In this document: in pieces, positions 36,431 to 49,200 of the stretch
Layout: the number at the start of each line of letters is the position of its first letter
How positions within the stretch are numbered: position 1 is the stretch's first letter
Source of the DNA: Jacaranda mimosifolia
Taxonomy: Eukaryota > Streptophyta > Magnoliopsida > Lamiales > Bignoniaceae
Direction of reading: 5' to 3'
NCBI GenBank assembly: GCA_018894105.1
Contig: CM032133.1
Span: 20,908,501 to 20,972,500 of the forward strand
DNA length: 64,000 nucleotides
The notes under the pieces: model-generated
Database searches by the model: none
Told to the model about the DNA's origin: nothing
The model's input: the letters and a program-made list of their open reading frames with translations, nothing else
Position numbers and translations under genes: made by a program

Positions 36431-37808
36431 TGACCAAAGTATTTTCTGCATAGGGCTCCACATGGTAGTGAACAAAACAGAGTAGGTGGGAAGAGTGGAA
36501 AATAAAGAAGAAAAACTGTGCACTTAGAAACTTCAAACGATAACTCTTTTTATATGGACCCAAAATTTCCTCGTTCTTTTCTTCCTGGTTACCCATGTCT
36601 TGTTGAAAATGAATGCAAGCTTAGGTTGAGTAAAAATTAACGGGTATGAAAGACCCTGAGATATATATTCAATTTTGAGGTGTTTCATGTTGGTTCCATC
36701 TTCCGCCTGAGAAAAATATTTCATGATTATTTGTGCAATTTCTCCAGAGATATGAGAAGAGAAGCTCATTGAATCCAAGTAATTTAGTATCCGTAAAAAG
36801 CAGGGGATTCCACAAGGGCCAAAATCTTTTTAGCCCTGCCAGTTGCCAGTTGTGAAATGGAGAGTTTACCACTTTACCCCTTGAATTATTGTAGATGTTG
36901 TGAACGCTTTCCTAAACTATAAAATATAACACAAACCTCTCCTGAGCAGCATTAAACAGAAAAGTGGAAAGAGATTATCCACAATGTGATATTTGTATAT
37001 TTTGCATGATATTTCAAAAATGCTCTTCAGCTAATTATACACGAAAATTATGCACTAGCTTTTAATTGTTTAGAAATACATTTTAGCAGAAAAAAGAAAG
37101 AAAGAAAGAAAGAGAGTGGGGGTGGGGTAACCCTAAAATTAAATAAAAAGAGAAATAAAATTTCTAGAATTAAATAAAAAGATATTAACATTATAAAATT
37201 TTAAATTAAAAAATTATTTAACTACATCCCAATTTTGGCAACCTACAAGTTTTGGCTCAGGATTGTTTGGAGTATAAGATGTTCGTACATGTGCATGTTG
37301 TTTATACACAATTTATACTTAAAAAATTACTCATAATTTATTCTTGAAAAATTATTCACAAAAATTTAAATTGTTGTTTATAAATTATATAAAATTATAT
37401 TTATATTTAAGTAATTAAAATTTGAAGAAATATATAAATTAAAATTAAAATTTATATTTTCATTTAAGTTCATTGAAGAATAAAAAAATTTAATATTTCG
37501 TTTAAGAAGTAATATCAAATAATTCTAATTAATTCATCAAATAATCACTAAAATTTTTAATTATGATTCGTTTAATATTTAATAATGCCTAAAATAAATA
37601 ATTTAACAATTATTTTCCATAAGTATTTAAATAGGATTTAACATTTCAATAATTTCTTTATTTATAAATATTTTTATTTAATAATTATTTCATATATTAT
37701 TTTTAACCTCATATTTTTAAAATTAAATCATATATATTTTAGTATTAATTAAAAAAATTTTAAATATCAATCAATTATAATATTTACACATCAATTCCTT
37801 AGTATCAT
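36431..37808. other. NLR2 upstream region, then AT-rich spacer
   Basis: Similarity to the NLR1 upstream DNA runs to about 36880 (for example a shared CAAATAATCATGAAATATTTTTCTCAG-type block). From 36900 to 37808 the sequence is very AT-rich with no recognisable element. Confidence 0.55.
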
Positions 37809-38148
37809 TGTGACGCCCCAAATTCTGAACTATACAGTTTAGTCTCAAGATATGAAACTCAATCCCAGAAAAAATGAGTTGCTAATCAAAATTATAACAT
37901 TAAATAAATCTCCAAACATTCTTGTAGTCCAAATAAATCCAAACATGGAAAAACTCAAAATGCTTAATCCTCTATGTTCTACTAGTAAGTTCATTAAAAA
38001 AAAAATATATAATATACTAAAATACTGCCAATTCGTCAACAAAAGACTTTCAATTTTGACTCTTGTCAAAAAGGGGTTCAACATATTCATCAGGGCTAGA
38101 GTCTAAATCTACCATAAGGAAGTTTAAAATATAGGAGTATGAGTAAAC
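37809..38148. repeat. LTR-like sequence, left part
   Basis: It starts TGTGACGCCCC, a common beginning of long LTRs of plant gypsy chromoviruses. Similar-looking sequence resumes after the MITE (from 38794). The right border is not established, so this may be part of a long LTR broken by the MITE and by foldback copy 2. Confidence 0.35.
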
Positions 38149-38793
38149 TAGGGGTGTTCGTGGTTCGGTTTGGATCGATTTTGGCATAAAAAACTAGCTG
38201 ATCCAAACTATATAATGTATATTGGATCAGTTTAGATCAATTAGATTTTTATTATAAATACGATCCAATCCAATCCATTTTAAATCAGTTTGGATTGGAT
38301 AGGTTAATTTAGTTTTTTAATTTAAATTTTTAATTAAATATCTAACAAGTTACTATTGATAATTAAACTAATTTAATCAATCAATTTGTAAATTTCATTT
38401 ATCTATCATATCACACTAATCTTGTGGAATTAAGTTAAATTATGTAAGAACACGCAACTATAAAGTTATAAGTCCACAATAATTATTCCTATGTATTTAA
38501 TTTTTGAAAGTGAAAAAATCCTAAGTTTAGTTTATTTTAATTTATTTCTGTATTTTACAATTAAGATATACATATATATATATATATATATTATTAGTAT
38601 ATAAATTTTAGTTCAATTTGGATTGGATCGATTTTTTAGATTAAAACTAAAAATCGATCCAATCCGATTGCTTTTTAGAAAAGAAATCCAATTCAATTTA
38701 AAAAAGTTCAGTTGTGATCGGTTTTTTATTTTTTGGATCGGTTCATTAGTTTTTTTATTTTTTTTGGGATTAAGTTGGATTTGAACACCCCTA
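38149..38793. mobile_element. hAT-type MITE
   Basis: Ends are TAGGGGTGTTC and GAACACCCCTA. Flanking 8-base repeats GAGTAAAC (38141-38148) and GAGTAAAG (38794-38801) differ at one base. The length of 645 bases, without coding capacity, fits a non-autonomous hAT element. The interior contains many GGATCGGTT / AATCCGATC-type inverted motifs. Confidence 0.7.
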
Positions 38794-39795
38794 GAGTAAA
38801 GGACTCGGCGAATGCTAAGTGTGTACGATGTGAGTTCAAGAACATATCAGGATCAAAATGATGTTTAGTGATAAACATTTGAGAAAAACAGTGATAACCA
38901 GTCATGCGTTATACAGTAGTAAAATAGGAAAATAATAAAAAACATTTTTCTTAATAGGCCAATAATTAAATGCGATGATCAAACCGATGTTTGCTGTAGC
39001 CAGTCAACCTTATTACTCCTACTGTAACAGTCTCTTATCACTCCGGGCAAGGCACGACTTTACCAAAACAGTGCTTGAGTCTAGGTCCTTGGGAAATCCT
39101 ACGACTCACCTCAACCACAAACTGCTTCTGCTATGTGTTGAGGGGATTAGGCCATGGTGGCCTGAGGTTCAATCGGCAAGCCCGCTGCCGCTCGGTAAAG
39201 TCCCTCACACACCCAAACCAAGTTGGATCTAACTAACAATAACAGTAGTAGTAACAGTAAATCTAGTTATCAGTGTTGATCATCGTATTTAACTGCTAGT
39301 CTAAGAATATGCTAAAATAATATCAATGACTTTAAAAGAAATAAAATAGAAAAATTCATGTGCGTGGTGGAATATAATTATAGTACAGTGCCACTGAAAA
39401 CAAGTTTTTAGTGGATTATACTATAGTATATATCCTTTTGGGTTTTGAAAAATAGTATTATATAATACATATAAATTTAGGCACTCACATGCTCTGTATT
39501 CGTCTGGCCAATGATCTTCCAAGGCTAGGTTGAATGACCTTCTAAGTAATGATAATAATTAAACCAATTTCTTCTAATGAACACTTCAACAAAGGGCTTA
39601 AACTTTCGCACTCATTCTAGAATACCCATACAATTTTTTTATGATGAATACCTATAATAACCTAAATACATGAATACTCTAACTAAACTTAATGTAACAA
39701 ACCTTAATGGGATCCATGCTTGTTACTTTGATAAGAAGTGCTCATGAGCTTGAGACTATAATTTGGCAGTAGTACATGTTTATAACTTTCAATAA
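38794..39795. other. Spacer or LTR-like DNA between the MITE and foldback copy 2
   Basis: A GC-richer block at about 39040-39235 contains GAGGTTCAATC, loosely like a tRNA B-box, but no full SINE structure is evident. I see nothing else definable. Confidence 0.4.
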
Positions 39796-39804
39796 TTAAA
39801 GTAA

Positions 39805-41891
39805 AGGCAAATGTCATAAATGGTTCCTAAAGTTTTAGCTTAGAATCACTTTAGTCCTTAAACTTTAAAACTTCATTTTTTAGTCCCTAAAGTTTGGATT
39901 TAGTTTCAATCTAATCCCTAAGTAAACTTTCCGGCAACTTTTCGCCGGAAAATTGACCAAGTTTGACCTTTTTAAGGGAAACTTATTAATTTATAGTTTT
40001 ATGTTCCACTTTAGTCCCTATATAAGACTTTATGTTCTACTTTAGTCCCTATATAAGATTTTATGTTTCAATTTAGTCCCTATGCTACTTTTTTTCTTTT
40101 TATAAATATATGTGCATGTGCATATATATATATATATATATATATAATTGATACTAATATATTATTATTAACATTAAATAATATATTATTGATATATTAA
40201 TATCATTTGTGATACTATTATAATTAATAATATTAATTGTATGATTAGTTATGTATTAATAATAATAAAGATTATATTATAATAATTTTAATTATATTCA
40301 TAATATATAATATTAATAATATTATAAATATTATTAATATAATAATTTATTATTATTCTTATTATAATATTACTACTACTAATAATAATACATGATACTA
40401 ATAAATATGAAATTAATTTTTTTATTATTATTAATATAATTAATCATAAGAATAATAAGATTAATAGTAATATAATTAAATATGATATATACTAATAAAT
40501 AAATATAAATATATAAAAATACTATATAATTATGTTTGTATAATAATCCTACCCATCCTTGCACCCCGCACCCTCCACAACACCCATCCCCATCCCCAAT
40601 TGTCCCGTCCCCGCCCCAGGGTGGTCGGCCATGGTAGCTATCCCAACAAATGGGACAAGTATTTTTTTTCGTCCTATAAAATTTTTCAACTTTTAATTTT
40701 GTCTTATATGTTACGCAATTTAAAGTTTAGTCCTATAAGTTAAAAAAAATTGCACATTTAGTTCAAAAGTTGTCGGAATCTCATAAAAATTACTGGAAAT
40801 GCTGATGTAGCACACAAAAATTTGTTGAATTTGAGAATTTTTGCTTAGGTGGCAAATTTTCAACTGACATGGCAATTTTTTTGTCTTGTTGGAAAAAGTC
40901 TTTGCTTACCTGAATTTTTGTTAGTAATATTATTAATATATTATTAATAATTTATGAGAGTGAAAGTTGTATTTTCGTATATGGGCCTATAATCTAGTAA
41001 TATCGACTAGATGGTAGTCGAGGAATTAGCTTTTGATGTGTTTGGGGTTGAGTTCTGTTATCAACAGCAAACGTCAGGCTAGCCAAAGTGCTCTTAGCTA
41101 AGATACTCCAACACTCAAGTTACTATGAATCTACTAAAGAAATGAGCAGCAGAGTGAGGGCACAAGATAGAAAAATAACATACCTTGCTGAAGGCAATGA
41201 ATGGGGTATTTATAGCCTCCTCAAGGTGGCTGGCAAGTCTATGATGCCCTTGCCAAGCGTAAAGGGCTTTTATCTTCACCTGAGGGTCTTTAAGTCTTCT
41301 CCCAGTAGTGTACTATTTCAAGTGGCATAGCTTAGGGCAAGGGGGTACATTGGTGGCGCATACTAGCCTGCTGTAGCTGAGAAAATGTAGTAATATGGTG
41401 GCATGCACCATTAATGCAGGGGCACATTGCCTAGTGGAGCATTTAGTATGGTTAAGGGGCTACTACCTTTTCTCGACCTTCAGGGTCGATATGGTCACTT
41501 CTGCATGATATCATCTAGGCCGACAAGGCATGATCCATCCTGGCTTAGATCTTACTAGACGAATGAGGGAGAAGGCCTTGGGTTCAGGTCGACCAGAATA
41601 CTGTCGATAAGATGGTGCTGATGCACCGCCCTGGTTGTCAAAACCTGAGGTCCAGTTGTGGTCGATAGGCCGAGCCTATCGACGATTGGGCTGTTGGATA
41701 TCACATCTCTGTCTTGGTCAAGTATTGTTGGGTTGGCCGCTGGACATCACATCGATGTCCTGGTCGAGTATCATTGGGCTGCGCTTGTTGGGCTGTCCCA
41801 TATCAATAATAATATTAATAATATTAGCTAATTATATTATCATAATAATACTATTATTATCATTGATAATATTAATCTTATTATTCTTATG

Positions 41892-41927
<36 letters not shown>

Positions 41928-42471
41928 TTAATATTTATTAGTATCATGTATTATTATTAGTAGTAGTAATATTATAATAATATTTATATTTATATTAATA
42001 ATATGTATATTATTAATACTATATATTATGAATATAATTAAAAAAATTATAATATAATCTTTATTATTATTAATATATCATTAATCATACAAGTAATATT
42101 ATTAATTATAATAGTATCACAAATAATATTAATATATCAATAATATATTATTTAATGTTAATAATAATATATTAGTATCAATTATACACACACACACATG
42201 CACATATATTTATAAAAAGAAAAATAAAAAAGTAACATAATTACTAAATTGGAACATAAAACCTTATATAGGGACTAAAGTGGAACATAAAATTATAAAT
42301 TGATAATTTTGCCCTTAAAAATGTCAAACTTGATCAATTCCGGCGAAAAGTTGACTTAGGACTAGATTGAAACTAAATCCAAACTTTAGGGACTAAAAAA
42401 TGAAGTTTTAAAGTTTGAGAACTAAAATGATTCTAAACTAAAATTTTAGGGACCATTTATGACATTTGCCC
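39805..42471. mobile_element. Foldback Mutator-like element, copy 2 (most complete)
   Basis: Termini are (A/G)GGCAAATGTCATA and complement, with a perfect 9-base TSD TTAAAGTAA at 39796-39804 and 42472-42480. The left arm (about 39805-40550) and right arm (about 41806-42471) are inverted copies through both the TTTAGTCCCTAT region and the AT-rich region, so arms are about 650 bases. The centre (about 40550-40950) is C-rich and then T-rich unique sequence. A nested LTR is at 40952-41805. No transposase is found. Confidence 0.75.
40952..41805 (-). repeat. Solo LTR nested in foldback copy 2, inverted
   Basis: The reverse complement begins TGATATGGGACAGCCC and ends CACTCTCATAA, closely like the LTR at 5129-5977, including the CTCACTCTGCTGCTCATTTC region. 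It lies in the right arm, whereas the copy 1 LTR lies in the left arm, and in the opposite orientation. The flanking AT repeats hide any TSD. Confidence 0.6.
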
Positions 42472-42480
42472 TTAAAGTAA

Positions 42481-43605
42481 ATAATATAAGGTTCTAAATT
42501 TTTCTTATTCTTTTTCCAAACATTTTCAAGTTATTGTAAAAAAAATTAAAAAAATCAAAACGCCTTCAATTATTATGGTAATAATCTCTCGACTTATAGT
42601 CCAAACCTAACATATGCTCAAGCAGTTGAATTTAATGAATTTTAGAAAAATAAGCACAAGGCATGAGTTTGTGAAATTTTCCATTAATGTCACTAACACA
42701 TCGAAGTTTCTTAGCAAAATTTATCACTTTAAAATACTATTGTTTAGATGGATAAAAAAAAATTCTAAAGTGAACCTAAACAGACTCGCCACTTAGTCTG
42801 GCAAAGTATGTTTTTAGATTTTTATCAAATTCAATAATCATAGTTAAGACCTAAAATTTTCTCACAATGTTGTAGACACATTCATCAAAGTTTACTCAGA
42901 AATTTTTTGAAGTAAAACTAATAAATTTTGCCCACGAATTAGTGTAGAACTTTAACCCTAAAATCTAAAAATCAAAACTCAGTAGCAGCAACAATAAAAC
43001 TATATAAATATCATGTGCAATATATATATATATATGTATGTATATTGAGAATAAATCATATCTCATTGGACATGATTTTTGGCAGCAATAATAATTCCAT
43101 TAAAATTAAATTATAGCACTTTGATTGAAAACTTTCAATTAAAAATTGGCACCTAGGTGAACCAACATACAATAGGTAGCATACAAATAAAGATTTTAAG
43201 CCTTACCTTGAAGTTTTGCTTAAGAAGAGTGGCAGCCGTCCCTCTGTTTTCTGTTGTCTTTCTTTCTTTTGTTTGTTTATTTCTTTTGTCTAATACAATT
43301 AGGGTTTTATTTCTAGAAACTATATATATATATATATGGGGAAAGTAGTTTAATTTAAATAGAACTCTAATTAATCTCCTCCTAGAACTAGGACAATCCT
43401 ATTATAATTTTAATTCCATAAGAATAAAAGTCCTATAACAAATGAATCATACTCCTATTAATATTATAAATTGATAAAGAAGAGTAAAATTTATTATAGA
43501 TTTCATAGTAATAAAATAAATTTCATACAATAATACAATAAAGTAATCAATTATATATAATATGAAATTCTTAGGCATTGCGATCATGTACCAATTATCA
43601 TTACA
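42481..43605. other. AT-rich spacer, possibly LTR-derived
   Basis: No genes. TA repeats occur at about 43021-43036 and 43321-43337. The sequence may continue the LTR-like DNA of 37809-39795, but I cannot show it. Confidence 0.4.
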
Positions 43606-43629
43606 AATATATATATATATATATACACA

Positions 43630-43715
<86 letters not shown>
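43606..43715. repeat. Compound TA/GA microsatellite
   Basis: A TA run (about 43606-43625) passes through CACAC into an uninterrupted AG repeat from 43633 to 43715, about 41 units. Open frames reading only Ser-Leu or Arg-Glu here are artefacts. Confidence 0.95.
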
Positions 43716-43717
<2 letters not shown>

Positions 43718-44813
43718 CCAATCATCCAACTAGAAATACATTAATAAATTATATAAAAAATTAATTTTTGAAAAATATTAAATAAATAATTAGGTATTGT
43801 TTTAAAAAAGTTTAAAATTACTTTTTGGTTAAGAAATATTGCAATAAATAAATTTTATTTTTTTCCTTCAAAAACTTTATTTTATAAATTAATATAATCT
43901 TATAGTACAAAAAGTTTCATTAATAATCATAAAATTTATCCGATAAATAATAAATTTAAATTAATTTCAATTAAGTTGGCTAAAGATCAGTTTAGGACTT
44001 GTTAAATAACATATCAGTTAGTTTATAAATAAATAATTTATTTAATATTATATTAATCTTTATTGAATATCATACTTATTTGTTTAAGATGTTTGAACTA
44101 AAATTATTCTAAAAGTACTATATAAATAAAGAGAAATGTTGAAAATTGAGGATGCGAAATGTTGAAATTTGGGTGCAAAATACATCACACACATATTAAA
44201 GACCTTATATTAGAGGTAGAGGAATAATTTTGTCTCATCAGCTGCTATAAAACCTTTGAAATGGTAGAAAGCTGCCACTTTAGTACCGTCTAATGGAAAG
44301 CATAACTATCGTTAAAATTAGGGGAGTTTGTGTTATATGTAATAGTTGGGGGGAGGAGGGGGGGAGGGGGAATTTCCGATTTTTACAATAGTTGAGGGAG
44401 GCAAAGTGAATTTAACCCTGAAAAAAGGTCAAAATGCCCCCATATGTTTTTAAAATGTGGTTCACCGCCTCCTTTTATGTACTTGAGTTGAATTTACATT
44501 GTATGGATAGAAATACCCTCGTATATATAAAAAATTATTTCATATCCTTTTGTTTTTCTTTCTTCTTTTGTTTAATCTAAATTAAATAATTTCATATATA
44601 AAAAGTATATAAAATTTTTGTATAAATTAAATACTATTTAATATTTATAAAATTATATGTACATACATACATACATATAAAATTATATATATGTACATAT
44701 GTTATAAAGTCCTAGCAAATACGGAGTTTAAAATACTTGTGAGAGATAAACGAAAACCAGATAATAAAAACTATACATTCATAACAATAGATCAGTAAAT
44801 TACGAAACCATCA
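43716..44813. other. AT-rich spacer
   Basis: No coding sequence. A short G-rich run (GGGGGAGGAGGGG) lies at about 44348-44372. The last 100 bases are probably the remains of MATE C intron 2. Confidence 0.45.
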
Positions 44814-45330
44814 CGGCAGAAGGGATACCAAATTGGAAGAACTCCCTCATGGTCAGGAATACGTCTCTCGAGAAGGAAGGACGGGTGTTCTTACAGGTTG
44901 ACGAACAGATTATATAAAGTCCTAGCAAGATCACGTTAAACTAATACGAGAAACTAATGGAAAGTGCCGCTCCAGCATTTCCAAATTTTAACATGAAGAT
45001 AAAAGCCCAAGAAAGAGGAAAATGGAAACAAAGAGAAGCTAATGAACTAAAAAGCATAGGAATTATTAAAGACTGAAGAATGGCGTAGGGAAATAGCTAG
45101 TGAAGGGATGAGCCAAATTGAAAAATTTCCAGCTTCCACAGAGATTTCAGGGTCTTGGCCGATCAATATCAAAAGCTTGTCAGTATAAACCCATAAAAGG
45201 CATACCGGTAAACATGCCAGAAAGAACCATATTATGGCTCCATTCCCATAAGTAAGAGTCCCAACTTTCTGATAGTGCTCTGCTCCATAGGCTGTCCCCA
45301 CAAAGTCTCAAATGCACAAGCCATTCCAGT
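44814..45330 (-). pseudogene. MATE copy C, exon 2
   Basis: Minus-strand exon 2 begins after CAG at 45331-45333 and encodes MACAFETLWGQ, then YGAEHYQKVGTLTYG, LLWVYTDKLLILIGQDPE and EAGNFSIWLIPS. It ends IPSAVMV at 44814 before a GTAATT donor. It is 517 bases against 545 in copy B, and the frame breaks near 45095 and elsewhere. Exon 1 is at 51233-51482, beyond Copia 2. Confidence 0.78.
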
Positions 45331-45588
45331 CTGCTTGGAATATATGAAAGTTTTTTTGTTAGTGATGCAAATGAATAAAAGATCTTAACATTATTTAAGA
45401 AGTCATTCATCACCAACACTTAACTAAATATTACTATTCCACACTGATCTTTTAATGTCCTAAATAGCTGAATAATAATACACAACAACTAGTAACTGAT
45501 ACTAATCTTCCAATTGAAGGATTTGAAATTATGGGCTAAGTAATATAATTTCCATACAGAATGCCAAGATAGAATAAATTAAAATACA

Positions 45589-46248
45589 TGTTGATTTTGC
45601 CTTGAAATTTGAGGTAAAATTGACAAGGAACGGAAGAAAGCAAAGTGGTCGAAATAGGCTCAAGAACACACCCCGGTGCGTGTTGGAAGGATGCCGCTCT
45701 CCGGGGCGCGAGGTAAGGTTCACCAAGGCGTGTACATGGGCAAAAAGGGCACAAAAAGATGCATCGTGCGCGCCGGCGCGTAGTGAACAGTAACTTTGCG
45801 CTGGGGCTCAAGTTTTTTTTGTCGGGGCTCAAACTTTTTGCCCATGTTCGGGTTTTTCTTGGCAGAAGCAGTTTTGTGGGCGCCGGGGAGCAAGTTTTGT
45901 GCACCCCAGCATGCAACGCAATTCTATTGGCCTTGAGCTTCGATTTTCAACTATAAATATTAGTTTTTCTTTCGGGAAAAGTATCACGAACATAACACAA
46001 GGGCTTCTTTACTACTTTTGAGTAATTCTCTCAAGACGGAGTTTAGAACGAGAGTGTTAGGTGTTTTCGTGAGATTTGTGGGATTCAAGTTTGTACTTGC
46101 ACTTTGATTTGAGGTCAATAAAATTCCTTTTCTTTGTTGGGTGGATTAGGCATATCGCCGAACCACGTTAAATCTTGTTGTCACTTTACATCGAATTACT
46201 TTACTATTATTTCATTGTTTCCGCAATAGATCCTCCTGGGTTACAACA
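45589..46248 (+). repeat. 5' LTR of Copia 2
   Basis: This LTR is 660 bases. An internal block (about 45655-45915) is strikingly GC-rich, with repeated GGGGCTCAA motifs, one of them duplicated relative to the 3' LTR. Confidence 0.85.
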
Positions 46249-46275
46249 AACTGGTATTGGAGCAGGTTGGATTAG

Positions 46276-49200
46276 ATGTTAGGAATGAAGTACGAGGTAG
46301 AGAAATTCGATGGGAAGAATGACTTTGGGCTGTGGATGATGAAGGTTCACGACCTCCTGTGTCAACAAGCATTACAGAGAGCGTTAAAGGGCAGAGATTT
46401 CTTGCCGGGAACACTAAAGGACGAAGAGAAGAATGAGTTCATGGCGAAGGCTTACGGTACTCTGGTGTTATCATTGGCGGATAACGTACTGAGAGAGGTC
46501 ACCATGAAAAGTAAGCCAGCGGATTTATGGAAGAAGCTGGAGAGTCTATATATGATGAAGTCCCTGACAAATCGGTTGTATTTGAAACAGTGATTATACA
46601 CATTGAGGATGAAGGAAGGTACATCTATTACTCAACATATTGATTTTTTCAATAAAGTGATTCTGGATCTCACTAGTATAGATGTCAAAATTGATGATGA
46701 GGATCAAGCTTTAATTCTCTTGTGTTCTTTGCCAAAATCTTTTGAGCACTTGGTTACTACTTTGTTGTACGGGAAAGATACGATTTCAATGGAGGATGTA
46801 AATGCCTCATTGAATTCCAACGAGTTGAGAAAACATGTCCTGGGCAGCAACGATAGTGAAAGTGGGGAAGGATTGGTGGCAAGAGGGAGACCAAGAGAAA
46901 GGGGAAGGAGTAGAGGCCGATCGAAGTCCCGAACCAAGCCTAGAAACGGTGACAAGTGTTTTAGGTGCGGTGGAAAGGGGCATTGGAAATGGAATTATCC
47001 GAAACGAGGAAAGGCAAAGGATGCAGGTGAAACTTCTGATCAGAAACGGGATGATGTCTCAGGAATTGTTGAGGATGAGTTTGATGGTGGGCTTGTTCTC
47101 AACATTGCTGAAACTTTACTAAGCTCTGAATGGATTTTGGATAGTGGCTGCTCCTACCACATGTGCCCAAGAGAAGATTGGTTTACCACATACCAGAAAT
47201 TTGATGGTGGTAAAGTACTTATGGGAAACGATGCTTCTTGTAAGGTTGTAGGAATTAGCTCAGTTTGTATCAGGATGCATGATGGGATACTAAGAACCCT
47301 AACAGATGTGTGTCATGTTCCAGATCTGAAGAAAAATTTGATATCGCTAGGTACTTTGGACAAGAATGGTTGTGAGTACAGAGCTCGAGATGGAGTTTTG
47401 CAGGTTTCCAAAGGTGCACTGCTTATCATGAAGGGAGAAAAGCGAAATAGCCTTTACATATTGCAGGGAAACACGATTTCTGGTACTACAGCGATTTCTT
47501 CATCAGTCAATGATACTACGAGACTCTGGCATATGCGGCTTGGGCATATGAATGAGAGGGGGATGTCAGAACTAAGCAAACGGGGTTTGCTTTGTGGAGA
47601 GAAGACTGGAGAACTGGATTTCTGCGAGCAGTATGTGTTGGGCAAGCAACATAGGGTGAAATTCGGTACTGCAGTTCACAGGACCAAAGGTATCTTGGAT
47701 TACATTCACTCAGATCTTTGGGGGCCTTCTCAGGTTTCTTCAAAGGGAGGTGCAAGGTACATGTTGACATTCATAGATGATTTCTCATGGAGAGTATGGG
47801 TGTACATGCTGAACCATAAGGATGAGGTGTTTGTCAACTTCAAGCAATGGAAGACCTTAATTGAGAAGCAGATAGGAAAGGAGATCAAGCGCTTGAGGAC
47901 TGACAACGGATTGGAGTTTTGCAACAAGGAATTTAAGGAATTCTTGCGAGAAGGAAGGAATTGTGAGGCATCGCACAGTTTTACATACACCACAACAGAA
48001 TGGAGTTGCAGAACGGATGAACAGGACTATCTTGGAAAGAGCTAGATGCATGCTCTTTAACGCCAAATTGTCTAAGGATTTTTGGGTAGAAGCAATTAAC
48101 ACTGCGTGTTATTTGGTGAATAGGTCACCATCAACTGCTTTGGACTGCAAGACACCAATGGAAGTTTGGTCCGGGTCTCCTACTGATTACTCAAATCTGA
48201 GAGTATTTATGTGTCCAGCCTTTCTAGGATAGGAAGCTTGAGCCAAGGGCTAGGAAATGCATATTTCTAGGCTATGCAGATGGAGTCAAAGATTATCATT
48301 TGTGGTGTAATGATGACAAGGGCTTCAAGATAATTATCAGTAGGGACGTGACATTTGATGAGTCTGCAATGATGATGAAGGTGGAGCAGCAGAAAAGCAG
48401 TCAACAGGGTGTTAAGGAGAAGGTGGAGATTTATGTTGATCTTCCACAAGTTTCAAAGGGGAAACAGAAGGTGGTAGATGAAACTAGTAAGAGCACATTA
48501 CCACCTAACCAACAGCAGAAAAATGAACCACTACAAAATTATCGCTTGGCTCGCGATAGGGAGAAGAGGTAGATCAAACCACCACAGCGGTATGCTTACT
48601 CAGATCTGGTAGCTTATGCTTTTAGTTCAGCTGAGGAGTTTGTAGGAGATGATCCAGTCTCATACAAAGAGGTAATTTCCAGGCCAGATTCTGATAAATG
48701 GGTTGTAGCTATGAGTGAAGAGATGGAGTCTCTATACAAGAATAGCACATGGGAGTTGGTTGATATACCTAAAGGCAGAAAATTGTTGGTTGCAAATGGA
48801 TCTACAAGAAGAAAGAAGGGATTCCCGATGATGAAGATGCTAGATACAAGGCGCGATTGGTTGCTAAGGGTTTTACTCAGAGAGAGGGGGTTGACTTTCA
48901 TGAAGTATTCTCCTCAGTTGTAAAGCATACTTCCATTCGTGTTTTACTTGCCATGGTTACTCAATTTGATATGGAATTGGAGCAGATGGATGTGAAAACA
49001 GCATTTTTGCATGGTGAGTTGGAGGAACAAATCTACATGAGTCAACCAGAAGGATTTGTTGTTCCCGGGAAACAAAATCAAGCATGTCTTTTGAAGAGGT
49101 CATTATACGGCCTGAAGTAGTCTCCCAGGCAGTGGTATAAAAGGTTTGATGCTTTTATTACCAAGATAGGATATACTAGAAGCAAATTTGATTGTTGTGT

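Noticed and set aside
39120..39235. tRNA-derived SINE
   Set aside because: One B-box-like GGTTCAATC but no convincing A-box, tail or TSD.
43447..43744. Ser-Leu and Arg-Glu repeat frames
   Set aside because: Pure translation of the GA microsatellite on both strands.
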